A DNA stretch of 64,000 bases. Origin: Leuctra nigra (Eukaryota > Arthropoda > Insecta > Plecoptera > Leuctridae). The position numbers and the translations under genes were made by a program. The notes under the pieces were generated by a model, which saw nothing but the letters and a program-made list of their open reading frames with translations, searched no databases and was not told the origin of the DNA. The stretch covers positions 47,393,411-47,457,410 of the forward strand of contig OW203762.1 in assembly GCA_934045905.1 (NCBI GenBank), read 5' to 3'. Position 1 is the first letter of the stretch; every line of letters begins with the position of its first letter. This document shows positions 43,028 through 54,998 of this stretch, piece by piece.

Positions 43028-46000
43028 AACTATCTAATTTTTTAAATTACAGCGTTACTTGTTAATTGATGAATATAGACGATTCCTCAGTTTTTTTTTT
43101 ATCGAATCTGCCGTCAAGAAGGTTCTGTGATCTGTCAGCATCTGTGTTCAATCCCGAGGGATTCACATCCTCCTCCCAAAATTCCCTCCAATCTTTCTTC
43201 CGGCGTTCCCAATTTCATGTCCAATCTCTAATCATTTCTCAGTAATGCTCAGTCCATATCATGGAGGTGTGGTTATGAGTTTCTACTTAACAATGCTGTC
43301 GATAACATTTTCTGAAGATAAAAATATTTTATCTGGACTGCGTTTCGTGATCAGCTGGCAGCTGTCAGAACATACATATCCACGTGGAACATTGAACAGA
43401 AAATCCTGATGTGAGGGGAAGAATGTGGAAAAGTGTCGAACATTTCGCGCGCAGGCATCGCATTTTCTCATCACGCCCGTCAAGAAACATTGATGTTGAC
43501 TGACTGATCCATCATTTCTGAGTTTGAGTACAGATTGCAGGATACAAAGCTACTTACATGAGAAGCATAACTAAAGAATTGTTGAACTGCGTTGATGAAA
43601 TTGATGCAATTTATACTAGGATTTATAATATTGTTTTATTTGATAATTTCAAATTATTCAGCTTGAGGATGGACAAATAATGGCTGATGTATCCAATGTC
43701 TCAAAGGCTGCCATCTTCTTGTGTAGCAACTAGATTCTACGTTCCTGGGCGTATAGACATACAAGTGATGCGTGACAGAGCGATGAAAGCTTAAAATGTT
43801 CCCAGAACTTTAAACTTGACCGAGGAACTTGTTTCACCGCAACACATCAGAAACAACTATAAGCAGTTTGGGCCCTTGTTCTGCCATTAGTTCAACTTAC
43901 TCCTACATCGGCGTTGGACCGCTACACTTCCAACAAACGCCTTCAGCACACGCAGCTTTCCGAATCAGGTTTTATCGTCAGCAGTGCCACCTGCTGGCGA
44001 TTGTTGCAGTGATTCATTTCACATCAATTGGACAAGAACAGTCACTCAGGGATTCAGTTATTTCTAGAAGCAGATATTTTAGCTATTCAATGAATGAAAC
44101 CGGCAGTGTCGGGGGACATGTGAAACTGTCAGTATATAATGAAAGTTCCTCAGCAAATTAATTTTAAAATAAGTTCTAACGACTTAAATCTTGTAAAGCT
44201 CTTAAGCTTATATAATTATAACCTTTTTTATTTGAGATTAATAAGAAGGATGAGTGTGATCAATGAGGTCTAGTCAAGTAATGGTTGTAATTAATTCCCT
44301 GGAGTATAGATAGCGCCAAGATCGCTGGCACCAGCAGAGCTGCTTTATTCAGATATCTCGGAACAGTTTCAACAGATGGGCTAATACTGCATGAGCTATG
44401 GGTCAGTAAAAAGCACAGAAATCGTCATAGAATTTCATCTTGAGCATCAAAGTACGGACATTACTTTTCCTCCCCTCCTTTGTTCGAGTCTGGTCGACAA
44501 GATTCATCATATACAGCTGAATGCATTCAGGCATTCGTCACTGCATTTCCGAGCTCAGCTAACGACTAAGCTATAAAATAAAGTATTTTTCAAATTGCCA
44601 ATTGATTTCCTGACGTCAAAATTGGACATTAACTCCAGGAAGAAGTCGTCTGAAAAATTCGCTTCATTAGTGGAAACTTCTGCAGTATGAGTGCGGTGCG
44701 AGGTGTGTATTCACACACTTTTATTCCAATTGACCCAATTTGTCCTTCCTAAAACTGTTCACAGATACATTTCATAACAAAATACCAACAGTATAAATAT
44801 TGTTTCGTGGAGCTCCATGATTGCTTGATCAGTTGATTGAACGTAAATTACAAAATTAATATCAAACCTCATGACATATAAAGCTGCCCTACTATAGAAG
44901 CTTTTTATGCCATTGATCAAATATCATGACAAGGATGTTATAGAACACATTGCAGATATTTGATTCTTTCTTATTTGATTTCACATACAAGTTAGCAGCG
45001 CCCCTGGTGATCAAGAATCACCAACTTCTCACAAATTGGTTTTGTTATACTTTAATGCATATTAAGTAATTACATGCAAAGTTCTATATTAACATTTTAA
45101 CAACACAACTCTACTAAAAATCTTCATTCATCTTCTAGAATATGTTTTAATATCAATAATTACTTTCGCCACTCAGCGGCAGCGCTACAGTCGCAAGTGG
45201 ACGAATCGGTGTGAAACAAACCACTAGAAGCACTTTGAATTGACTCTGGTTTAAATGTTTGTTCTCTTTATCACCAGAGCAAAACAGAGAGATCCCTTTA
45301 TTCTCTTCATCGTGCCCACACTCGTTACGGTCACCCACAACACAAAGCTTTGTTAGTTGTATTTTGGTCACATGTTCACACCAGAACCAGAACCATGAAG
45401 ATTGTTCGCGTCCGAGCGAAGTCTGAATATTTGCTCGTTTTGGACGAGTTGTTGGCATTTCACAGTTCGTATTCCAGCTGCCAGCTGGTGGCATTTGGAG
45501 CCACGGCACGGCAGCAAGTTTCCACTCACATAAAGTAAGGAGATTAATCCACAGCTCGCTCGCTCGACGACTTAACGCAAAACACTAATTACTTGTTGGA
45601 ATAAACAGCCGTGATTAAAACAGGTGCGACATAAAAAAAGGTTGCAAACAAGAGAAGACGAGATAATAAGATGATTTTCAGTCCCTTGAGTGAATTCTTT
45701 ATCATTTAGTCAAAGTAAAGAAGCAAATTTGCGTTGGTAATTCCACTTCGTTTTAATTGCAGGTAAAAAATATAAATAAGTCCTCTACTTGAAAGCCAAA
45801 CATGCTTAGCTACTGTGTAACAATATGAGAGGTTACTTAAATAAGAAGCATAGTTAATCATAAGTACTTTCATAATCATAAGTACAATCATAACTACTAA
45901 GTAACTAACTATAAACATCCAAACACATTAATAATACATATAATTAAGAAGGTAATAATAAGGAAATATACTACAACGCCCACACATTTCATGTGGACCT

Positions 46001-48054
46001 TCAGCCCTCCTGTATGCCCTTCAACTGAGGAGATGACGATTGGGTCTGGATGCTGGACAGGAGCAAATGTTGCGAGTGAAAGCCACACTAGTGCTGTTGC
46101 AAAAAAGGAAATGGAGGAAAGAGAGAATCAGTTGAAGCTACAAAGAGTTGTAAAATATGTCTGTCAAATTGTTATGTCATCGGCACCTTGACAATTACTG
46201 AGCGGATATCTCAACATGAACGACAGAAATAAAACCCCGCTACTGCTTTAGGGCAAAGAATGCAATCATCACATTCACATAGACTTTGTCAACCGAGACC
46301 GAGCTCCTCGCTTGTCGGAAACTCAAGAAGTAATAGATTCTGCTTCAGATTCTAGAAGCGTCACTTTGTCAGCGTATTGGCATATAAATTTATCAGTGGC
46401 AAAACTAGTTCAAGCAGTACTTTTATTGGATTTGTATAAAATAAGCGTAACGATTGACAGCTACCATATGAATATAATATTCTGTCTCCACGATGCCATT
46501 CAATAACGTAATACGTATCTTAGGGCGAAATGCTGTTAACTTAGTATCTTCCCTGAAACCTTTTGAGCTTTTATCATTGATATTTGATTAATTACCAGCC
46601 ACTCAATTCACACGCACTCTACTCAGCTCGAGGCGAAGCGACGACTGAATTCAGTATTTCAACTCTCGTCATGTCGCTTTATTCGTGCTCGCAGAGTAGC
46701 TCGTTTTGTAACCGCAATCCAGTGCACAGCTTTTCATAGCAGCCATCCCAGCGCCTTACAACATGCTATGATACTTGTTAGTGGGATTCATTTGCACGGC
46801 TTTCATAATGAACATAATCATTAATCAAAGTATGAAAGAAAATGACGGGAATGTCTATCAGAAAATCGCAAATTTCATCAATCTTCTGTTTCCGGATAAA
46901 TATCGTATCTAATGAATCATTTCTGGAATAAAAAATAGTTTTGAAATCTGATTGTGAAATGAGAAATATGTCGGTTCTGTGTGTTATTTGGGAACTGGGT
47001 TATCGGATACAAAGAGGATAATGGACGCGGTGGATAATGATGGATATGATCTGGGTGTCAGTGAGAAGAATGGCCGATTATGTGATGTGCACAGAAACAG
47101 AGGCAGGTGCCGTGGGGACTGTCACTCAGAAGTATCATGTTCGAGTCCAGACCAGTTATATTTCAATCCCAATCTGCTCATAACGATTCGCGCCTCCGTC
47201 GACGTTATGGCCCACGCCAGTCCCGAACTATTCATAAAATCCTGAGCCAGTTGCCCTGGAAACGCAATCATTATTCTTGAACGAGAGCGATGTTTCGCAT
47301 AGCAAATCGAATCTTCAGTCGAGTCCGGAAGGGAAGATGTTTCTTATATTGCACGACGACGTCCCAATGGAATCAGAACACTCAAAGTGAGGTCAGATCG
47401 AACCAAATTCCCGGAGAAAATTCTACATTTCAAAGTGGTTTTGATGTTCCTTGTTTTGATGTGCTGGGAATTCACTCTGCTGGTGACAAAGGCGAGATAA
47501 AACATGCAGAGTGCTCTCTCGCTCACTGGAGATCAACAAACGCGACAGATGTGGAGCCTGAGAGAAGAGAGAAGACTGTCCGGTGGAAAATCTCTTCTAA
47601 TTCGAACATCACACGAAGGATTTTTTTATCCTCTAGATACTGCAATGTTAAAAGGTTAAACCCAATTTTCTAGGATTACTAAAAAGTTGATTGGTTTGAT
47701 TCATACAATTTGTACAAAAAATATGAAAATAGTTATAAATCCAATCAATTTCTACATTCTAGGTTGCAATAAAGAATGAAAAATGAGCCTTCAGATTATG
47801 TATGTTTGAAGTTATGTGAAATTTGACTCTCGAACGCTGATCATGTTATCCAACACGTCAGGGTAAGTTAAGTTAATCCACGAATCCATCGCGGCTTGTG
47901 ATAAATAATGCATATTTTATGCGAGCTGTGAGAGCTTCAGGCCCAGAAGCTCGATCTAGTTAGAGATAGTTATATTACACGCAGCTTCAAGAAATGATCT
48001 AATTTAGCAAATTATTCGCAGAATTCTCAGCGGAACGAAGCGACACCATTTTGT
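43028..48054. other. Gene-poor stretch, nothing recognised
   Basis: AT-rich, with scattered ORFs of up to 127 codons (47290-47673 plus strand, 45153-45509 minus strand). None has a recognisable domain, transmembrane pattern or splice partner. Confidence 0.4.
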
Positions 48055-48459
48055 GACGTGAGAGTTGTTTGTAACATACTTGATGGAGGTGCCAGGTTTC
48101 TTCTCTTCTCTCTTGACGCTTCAGCGCAGCTTGAAGACGTGAGAGTTGCTTGTAACATACTTGATGGAGGTGCCAGGTTTCTTCTCTTCCCTCTTGAAGC
48201 TTCAGCGCAGCTTGAAGACGTGAGAGTTGCTTGTAACATACTTGATGGAGGTGCCAGATTTCTTCTCTTCCCTCTTGAAGCTTCAGCGCAGCTTGAAGAC
48301 GTGAGAGTTGCTTGTAACATACTTGATGGAGGTGCCAGGTTTCTTCTCTTCCCTCTTGAAGCTTCAGCGCAGCTTGAAGACGTGAGAGTTGCTTGTAACA
48401 TACTTGATGGAGGTGCCAGGTTTCTTCTCTTTCCTCTTGAAGCTTCAGCGCAGCTTGAA
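48055..48459. repeat. 81-bp minisatellite, five units
   Basis: Units start GACGTGAGAGTTG at 48055, 48136, 48217, 48298 and 48379, exactly 81 bp apart; a sixth start at 48460 diverges at once. Units differ at only a few bases. Because 81 is divisible by three, both strands are open across the array: plus 48058-48633 (27-residue repeat RVACNILDGGARFLLFPLEA...) and minus 47999-48553 (27-residue repeat with LQEGREETWHLHQVCYKQLS). Whether either is translated cannot be told. The minus-strand version, rich in Glu, Gln, Leu and Lys, looks more protein-like. Confidence 0.9.
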
Positions 48460-50597
48460 GACGTGAACGTGATTCATCAAAACAACCGATATTATCAGTT
48501 TCACTTTCAGGTATATGTTCATGCCTACGGTGGTTTTTCATCATTTCCTTCAATAACGCTCATAATCATTCACAGAGGCGATGAAAGAAAGTGGTTTACT
48601 GAGCTGATAAATAAGAGCAGTTTCGGGCTGTGACGTCACAGAAGCGTGTTCATCTATCTTCCGCTCTCTCTGCTCAGCAGTGAATATAGATACATGCTTT
48701 CCTCTTCTGATTCACGGCATCTCTTATTGCTCTTCATAGCTGCCACGAAGTTCATGCACGCCTTGCAGTCTAGACTCGCTTAATACCTAGTACAAAATAT
48801 ACATGCACTCACTCTATCCTACAGTTTTTGCCGATCATACAGTTCTGATGCAGACGAACAAATAGACATGAAAGATGGAATAAGTGCTTCAAAATACCAT
48901 CTGTCCAGCGAGTAAAATGGACTTCACATATCACAATATTCATTTATCTCTTGACATTTTGCTTCATATTAACTTTTTGTAATTTTGTAGATGTAAGCCA
49001 TCTCTACCTATATTGTTGTGGTATTTTGGATCCAAGTGCCATTGTGGACAGAATGATCGTCAACATAATTTTATCCGCAGTAACACAATCTTAATAGAAT
49101 TACTTATTTCTAACAGATTAAAAATATTACACAAAGTTATTTATGGGCATTTGAGAGAAAAATATACTTACGATATTGTGACCGAATAAATATTTTTATC
49201 GTTCTGATTTTCATTTCCGTTCTTATGCTAGTGGCAAAGGTATTCATCAACTGTGACATCAAAACAAGAACGAAATGAGAATCATAACGATGAGATGAGC
49301 ATTCCGAAACATTCGAAGACTCAACTCGTAAATGAACGTATAAAACGTTAGAATTCTCGACCATCTTTAATGAAAGACGCTACGGCATATAAAGTCCTCG
49401 CCCAAGGTCTGTAGAGTCGTCTTCAAAAGACTTGATCATCCAGTCATGGTTGTTTTTAAGTACGCTTTGAGACATTTGCTCCATCTCTTAAATAATCTCA
49501 CTCTTTTTACACATCTTTATTTCACATCAAACAAACGAGATTACAGTAATAGTAAAAGAAGGATGAATGACGTTGTTTTTCTCATCACATTACAAGCCGG
49601 TAATAATTCTTAGAGATGAATAACCAAAATAAAAGTGACTTTTTTAATATAAGAATCTGCTTTATAATATAAAGCACAACTTATAATTTCTTCTTTGATG
49701 TGTTTTAGAGAAGATCTGACGTCATTAGCGTAACAATGTTGTTCTGCTTGTTACACAGACTCACTTACACTTTTCAAGCACAAAAGCTCTCTTAAAATCC
49801 TGACAAAGCTGGCTGTATTATTTTACATCAAATACATCAACAAACCAACGTTTTTGTTCTGAAAATGAATTGCCTGCAGCTGAAATATATTAAATCCCAC
49901 AGCCTGCCACCACTTGTACTGTCAACCAATATCACGGTACTGTTTCATAGCAAATTCTCACTGTTTTTAGAGTCAACTAGAGTAACAAGAAAATGTTTCA
50001 GGACACAATTAAAACAATCACTAGACTTTCAGAAACGTAAATGCTCAGTAGATCGTTTGGCAATAAAAATTCTAATTTCACATTATAACGCACCTTACAT
50101 TTTGGAGACAAAATAATACTTTGTTTTAGACCCCCCCCCCAGTGTCGTGTGTTGATTATATCGATGTATTTTTATACAAATAAACACATTAATTTTTAAT
50201 AGAATATCGCTATTTCTGCCGCACAGATGGCTATGTGTACTGCGCTAAGAAATATGTATCTTCGTGACAAAAAATAGTTCGCGTGATCCGATGAGCGCCC
50301 GTTGTCATTGTAATAATATAGCCAGCTATAGATAATGATGATAAGTAGTGTAACGAGCATACAGGGTGTGGTTTTGCACTACATACTCAGCGTACGAGGC
50401 GACTAGTGGCGAGCAACTGTTAGAAGAACATTTATTCGAATGAGGGTTCTTAGACGTGGCATTCATAAAGTATCTGAGTGGCTCTGGTATCTGAAATAAT
50501 TCATATTATGCAGTTTGATAGTTATCTATTGACGTGTGTATAGCCAACGCATTAAGTTGTGATAAAACTTACCCCCTATAGTGGAGTAAAGATGTCT
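48460..50597. other. Gene-poor stretch, nothing recognised
   Basis: AT-rich; a poly(C) run near 50131-50140. No feature supported. Confidence 0.4.
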
Positions 50598-52233
50598 AAA
50601 ATTAGTGCATTTGTGATACCTTTCGTGAAAATTGGTACCCTTACTAATTCGAGTATGAGGAATCCAAAAATCAATGGCACCAACCTAAGAAATTAATACT
50701 TTCTGCGTTATTAGCATAATTAGCATAATTAATAAACATAGATAAAAAATATATATAATTTTATAATATGGTCTTTATGAGTATCCATCGAAAGCACGTC
50801 ATGTCTACAATCCATATAAATCATAAAAAGTTAAATTTTTTCATTCACATAATAATTAACCGTATAATTAAATATTTTATAAAAATCGCCATTCAACAAA
50901 AAGCTTAAAATGATCCTCTCAGATTTTGATAAAACTTGGTAGCATTAGTCACAAGCCCAAAGTAAAACATACGTATTTTTGGTTTGTCCATTTATTGAGT
51001 ATTTTTGGATTTTCAGGCCATCAAATAATCAAAATTTTGGTTTCCAAATTCCTTCACTTGAACTGTTCTGACTTTTACGCCGTTCAAGTCAGAAGATTCG
51101 TCTTTTTTAAATTTGGTTAAACTAATTATTTGGTACTTATTATAGTATGGTCATTTAAGGGGGAAAAAGTCAAAATTTTGGCTTCCAAAATGCCTATTCA
51201 CAAAAACGGATTTCTTCTAATTTTCAATGCATTATGATGAAATATGGGTTAAATGTACACAAGAAAGGAATTTTGTTATCAAATCAATGGCCAATGGGTA
51301 CTTAATGTCAAAACACTTTTCTGTGTTAAGGAAGGGGGGGGGGGGGCATGATAAATTCAGACTCATTTCTTAAGGGGGGTGAGGACGAATTTCCCAATAT
51401 TCAGGGTTATTTGTAGGGTGACCAAATATCAATTATTTGTATCCTAGAAATTACGATCGAGAGAAACAAAATGATGACCCCCCCCCCCCCCCCCCCCGCT
51501 CCATGTGGGTACACGGCGCACGGTTTGCACGGAGCGCATATATGGAGAGAAATATTAGTTTATGAAAGAAAGTAGTAGGGGGAAGCTATAAATGTACAAC
51601 ACACATATGACAACACAAAATAAGTTTTTGTGAATAGGCATTTTGGAAGCCAAAATTTTGACTTTTTCCCCCTTAAATGACCATACTATAATAAGTACCC
51701 AATAATTAGTTTAACCAAATTTAAAAAAGACGAATCTTCTGACTTAAACGGTGTAAAAGTCAGAACAGTTCAAGTGAAGGAATTTGGAAACCAAAATTTT
51801 GATTATTTGAGGGCCTGGAAATCCAAAAATTATCAATAAATGGACAAACCAAAAAATACTTATGTTTCACTTTGGGCTTGTGACTAATGCTACCAAGTTT
51901 TATCAAAATCTGAGAGGGTAATTTTAAATTTTTTGTTGAATGGCGATTTTTATAAAATAAATAATAATGCGCTTAATTATTATGTGAATGAAAAAATGTA
52001 ACTTTTTATGATTTATATGGATTGTAGACATGACGAGCTTTCGATGAATACTTATAAAGACCATATTATAAAATTGTATATATTTTCTATCTATGTTTAT
52101 TAATTATGCTAATTATGCTAATTACGCAGAAAGTATTAATTTCTCAGGTTGGTGCCATTGATTTTTGGATTCCTCATACTCGAATTAGTAAGGGTACCCA
52201 TTTCTACGAAAGGTATCACAAATGCACTAATTT
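50598..52233. mobile_element. Foldback element with 610-bp inverted arms
   Basis: Left arm 50598-51207 and right arm 51624-52233 are reverse complements at more than about 90% of positions by eye, starting AAATTAGTGCATTTGTGATA at the outer left edge and ending at CACAAAAAC at the inner edge. The 416-bp spacer holds a poly(G) run near 51337-51350 and a 20-nt poly(C) run at 51478-51497. No ORF of note and no clear target duplication. Such structures are typical of foldback-type or very long-TIR DNA transposons. Confidence 0.88.
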
Positions 52234-53698
52234 GCCATTATATAGGACATCTTGAATCCACTACTATCGCGACTAACAGTCGTACACAGAGGTATTATAA
52301 GTTGCCTAAAATACAGATATTTGTATACAGAGGGGTGATTTGCAAGACTGGTTTTATCATTGGCTTTTATCACGTGGAATCCACGCTGTACGTGGAAATC
52401 AAACAGCAAGTGAAATGTTCTTAGAAAAGAGCCATTTAGATACTTTTGGAAGCCCTCATTCTAGTCAATGCCTTGGTAACAGTTGCGGCAACCGATTGTC
52501 CGCATCTAAAATCCATGGGCCAGCTTTCAATACTCTGTTAACTTTTAAACGGTTGATTATGACTGTATTGTCATGGCAACAAACATTCCTAGAATGACTG
52601 TATTAACTTAATTACTAGTTTTAGCCGAGTATAGAAAACTGAACCTTAGAATACCTACGATTTTAATTACCGTAAAATATCTCTAATGATATTTATAATG
52701 TTAATACCTACCATAATTGGTCTTAATAGATTGCTAAATGGCTTGAATAAATGGCTTGACTTTATGATTCAAGGTCGTCATTCTTACAGTAAATGGATTG
52801 TAGCTACCTCGTGTGAAAGCGGGGTCAAAAGGACTGTTCACCTGACATAGTTCGTTCAATATTCATGGATCATAGCTTAGTTCACACTAGTATGAATGTA
52901 GTAATGATGTCCATGAATCTTGGTTCGTTCGCACTTTCGAGGGTGATTGTGAGATGAAGATGATGTAACATGAAAGGAAAGAAAGGTGCAAGAATGATGT
53001 TATGAGATTTTCGAATATCAACTGTTCAGTAAATTTTACTTTATTCTTAGAGAATTACCAATAATCAATAGATAGACAGTAGACCAGAAGACATACTTCT
53101 TTCAAGCACATCCAATAAAAAACTCATCTCCTTCAACATGAATTTCCCATTTTATCGTTTCTTCTCCAAACAAAATGAAAAGTAAATTTTAGCTCAGAGA
53201 CAGGATATGCTTGCAGCTTCGAGCAATAATCATATTACGTAGAGGATTTCAGCGGTAAATAAATATGAATGTTAATAGTTCAAGATTTTTGTTGTAGCAT
53301 CTTGTTATTTGCTTTTCTTCTGGCTCTACTTTTCTGCTCATTTCAATTGAAGATTATTATGTTTGGCAGTGTGGCGAAGAAAGCGATGAGCTGCGAGCAG
53401 AAAGCCATCTGCCTCTTATTCTTGGGCCGCACGATTGCAAGACGAAATTCACTTGCTAGTTTGCGCCACCGCAGAAAATGTTTAATTTTAAATAATAATT
53501 ACTTCTAAGTCTCAGGTAGTTGTAACCTTTGTAATGGAGGGGAATGTCAATGAGCTTTCATCGAGCGCCGCTCGCATTCGAAGCACGGCCTACTCGATGC
53601 CTTAGAGATCAAGTGAGATCACAGAAACAGGCCAAGGTGATTCCACGGCTATCTGAATTGTTTCTTTTCTGCTTTGACTTATCTCGGATGCTTTCATT
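52234..53698. other. Intergenic stretch, nothing recognised
   Basis: AT-rich; only chance ORFs. It ends at the MULE target duplication ctttcatt (53691-53698). Confidence 0.4.
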
Positions 53699-53811
53699 AC
53701 GAAGCAATCGAGACAGGAAGGATTCCAAATATTCCTCTCTCTGATTGGTTGGAGTAGCGCATGCTCAGAATGATTTGGCGCGATTTTTCAAATGCTTTTT
53801 AATAACAATTA

Positions 53812-53949
53812 GGCTCGTAATAACCAAAGTTAAATTGTGCTGGATTAAATTCAACTGTTTCACTCATTTTGAGGTATCTGATTGGCTTAGTCCAATTTAG
53901 TCCAATATTTAGTTAATCCGGCTCAGATTAACTTTGGTTATACCGGCCC
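53812..53949. mobile_element. PIF/Harbinger-type MITE nested in the MULE
   Basis: 138 bp; the right end is GGGCCGGTATAACCAAAGTT on the reverse strand and the left end GGCTCGTAATAACCAAAGTT. The TIR of about 38 bp includes a GGATTAA block. It is flanked by TTA on both sides (53809-53811, 53950-53952). No ORF. Confidence 0.8.
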
Positions 53950-54029
53950 TTACTACGTTAGCCTTTAAATATAAATTTTTACATGTGGGAAAAATATGAA
54001 ATTGGTAAGTTTAAGACAACATTTATTAG

Positions 54030-54905
54030 TGGTCATATAATAGCACCTCAAAATTAAAATTAAATTCAAGATTATAACACACAATAACGGTCAATTCAAC
54101 TTCACTTTGTTCACAAGAATCATGAAGTATCTTCCGACTTAAATGGCCATGTCCAAATAAAAATTTACGATTATATACCTAATTACAAGATGATATTATA
54201 GTACATCAAAATTTAAATTAAATTCAAGAAAATTATCTCAAATGTCTTCTGATTTAAATTGCCATGTCCATAGAAAAATTACATCAGTTTAAGTTACATA
54301 GGTATACCTAAATAGTAAATATTACAAGATAATATTATAGCACATCAAAATTAAAATTAAATACAAGAAAATTATCTCAAATGTCTTCTGATTTAAATTG
54401 CCATGTCCATAGAAAAATTACATCAGTTTAAGTTACATAGGTATACCTAAATAGTAAATATTACAAGATGATATTATAGCACATCAAAATTAAAATTAAA
54501 TACAAGAAAATTATCTCAAATGTCTTCTGATTTAAATTGCCATGTCCATAGAAGTTACATAGGTATACCTAAATAGTAAATATTACAAGATGATATTATA
54601 GCACATCAAAATTAAAATTAAATACAAGAAAATTATCTCAAATGTCTTCTGATTTAAATTGCCATGTCCATAGAAAAATTACATCAGTTTAAGTTACATA
54701 GGTATACCTAAATAGTAAATACTACAAGATGATATTATAGCACATCAAAATTAAAATTAAATACAAGAAAATTATCTCAAATGTCTTCTGATTTAAATGG
54801 CCATGTCCATAGAAGAATTACATCAGTTAATAAGTTACGTATAGTCTACCTAATTACAAGATGATATTATAGCACCTCAAAATGTAAATTAAATACAAGA
54901 CCGTT
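54030..54905. repeat. 139-bp tandem array in the MULE
   Basis: The phrase GATATTATAGCACATCAAAA recurs with starts at about 54191, 54330, 54469, 54591, 54730 and 54862. Spacings are 139, 139, 122, 139 and 132 bp, and a degenerate unit lies before the first. One unit lacks 17 bp. Units also share 'atgtcttctgatttaaattgccatgtccatag'. Downstream (3') of the transposase gene. Confidence 0.88.
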
Positions 54906-54998
54906 TTCCAAAACTAATAATGAGATTCAATCATGGTTTTTATACAAATTTACCATCACATTATCATCATCAACTAATTTACCATCACGTAGATATTG

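Noticed and set aside
45153..45509. 118-codon minus-strand ORF
   Set aside because: No domain, signal peptide or splice context; composition and overlap with plus-strand ORFs look like chance.
47290..47673. 127-codon plus-strand ORF
   Set aside because: No recognisable motif or gene context; flanked by DNA of the same composition.
48055..48459. CRISPR-like array
   Set aside because: The repeats are contiguous 81-bp units with no unique spacers, in a eukaryotic genome; it is a minisatellite.
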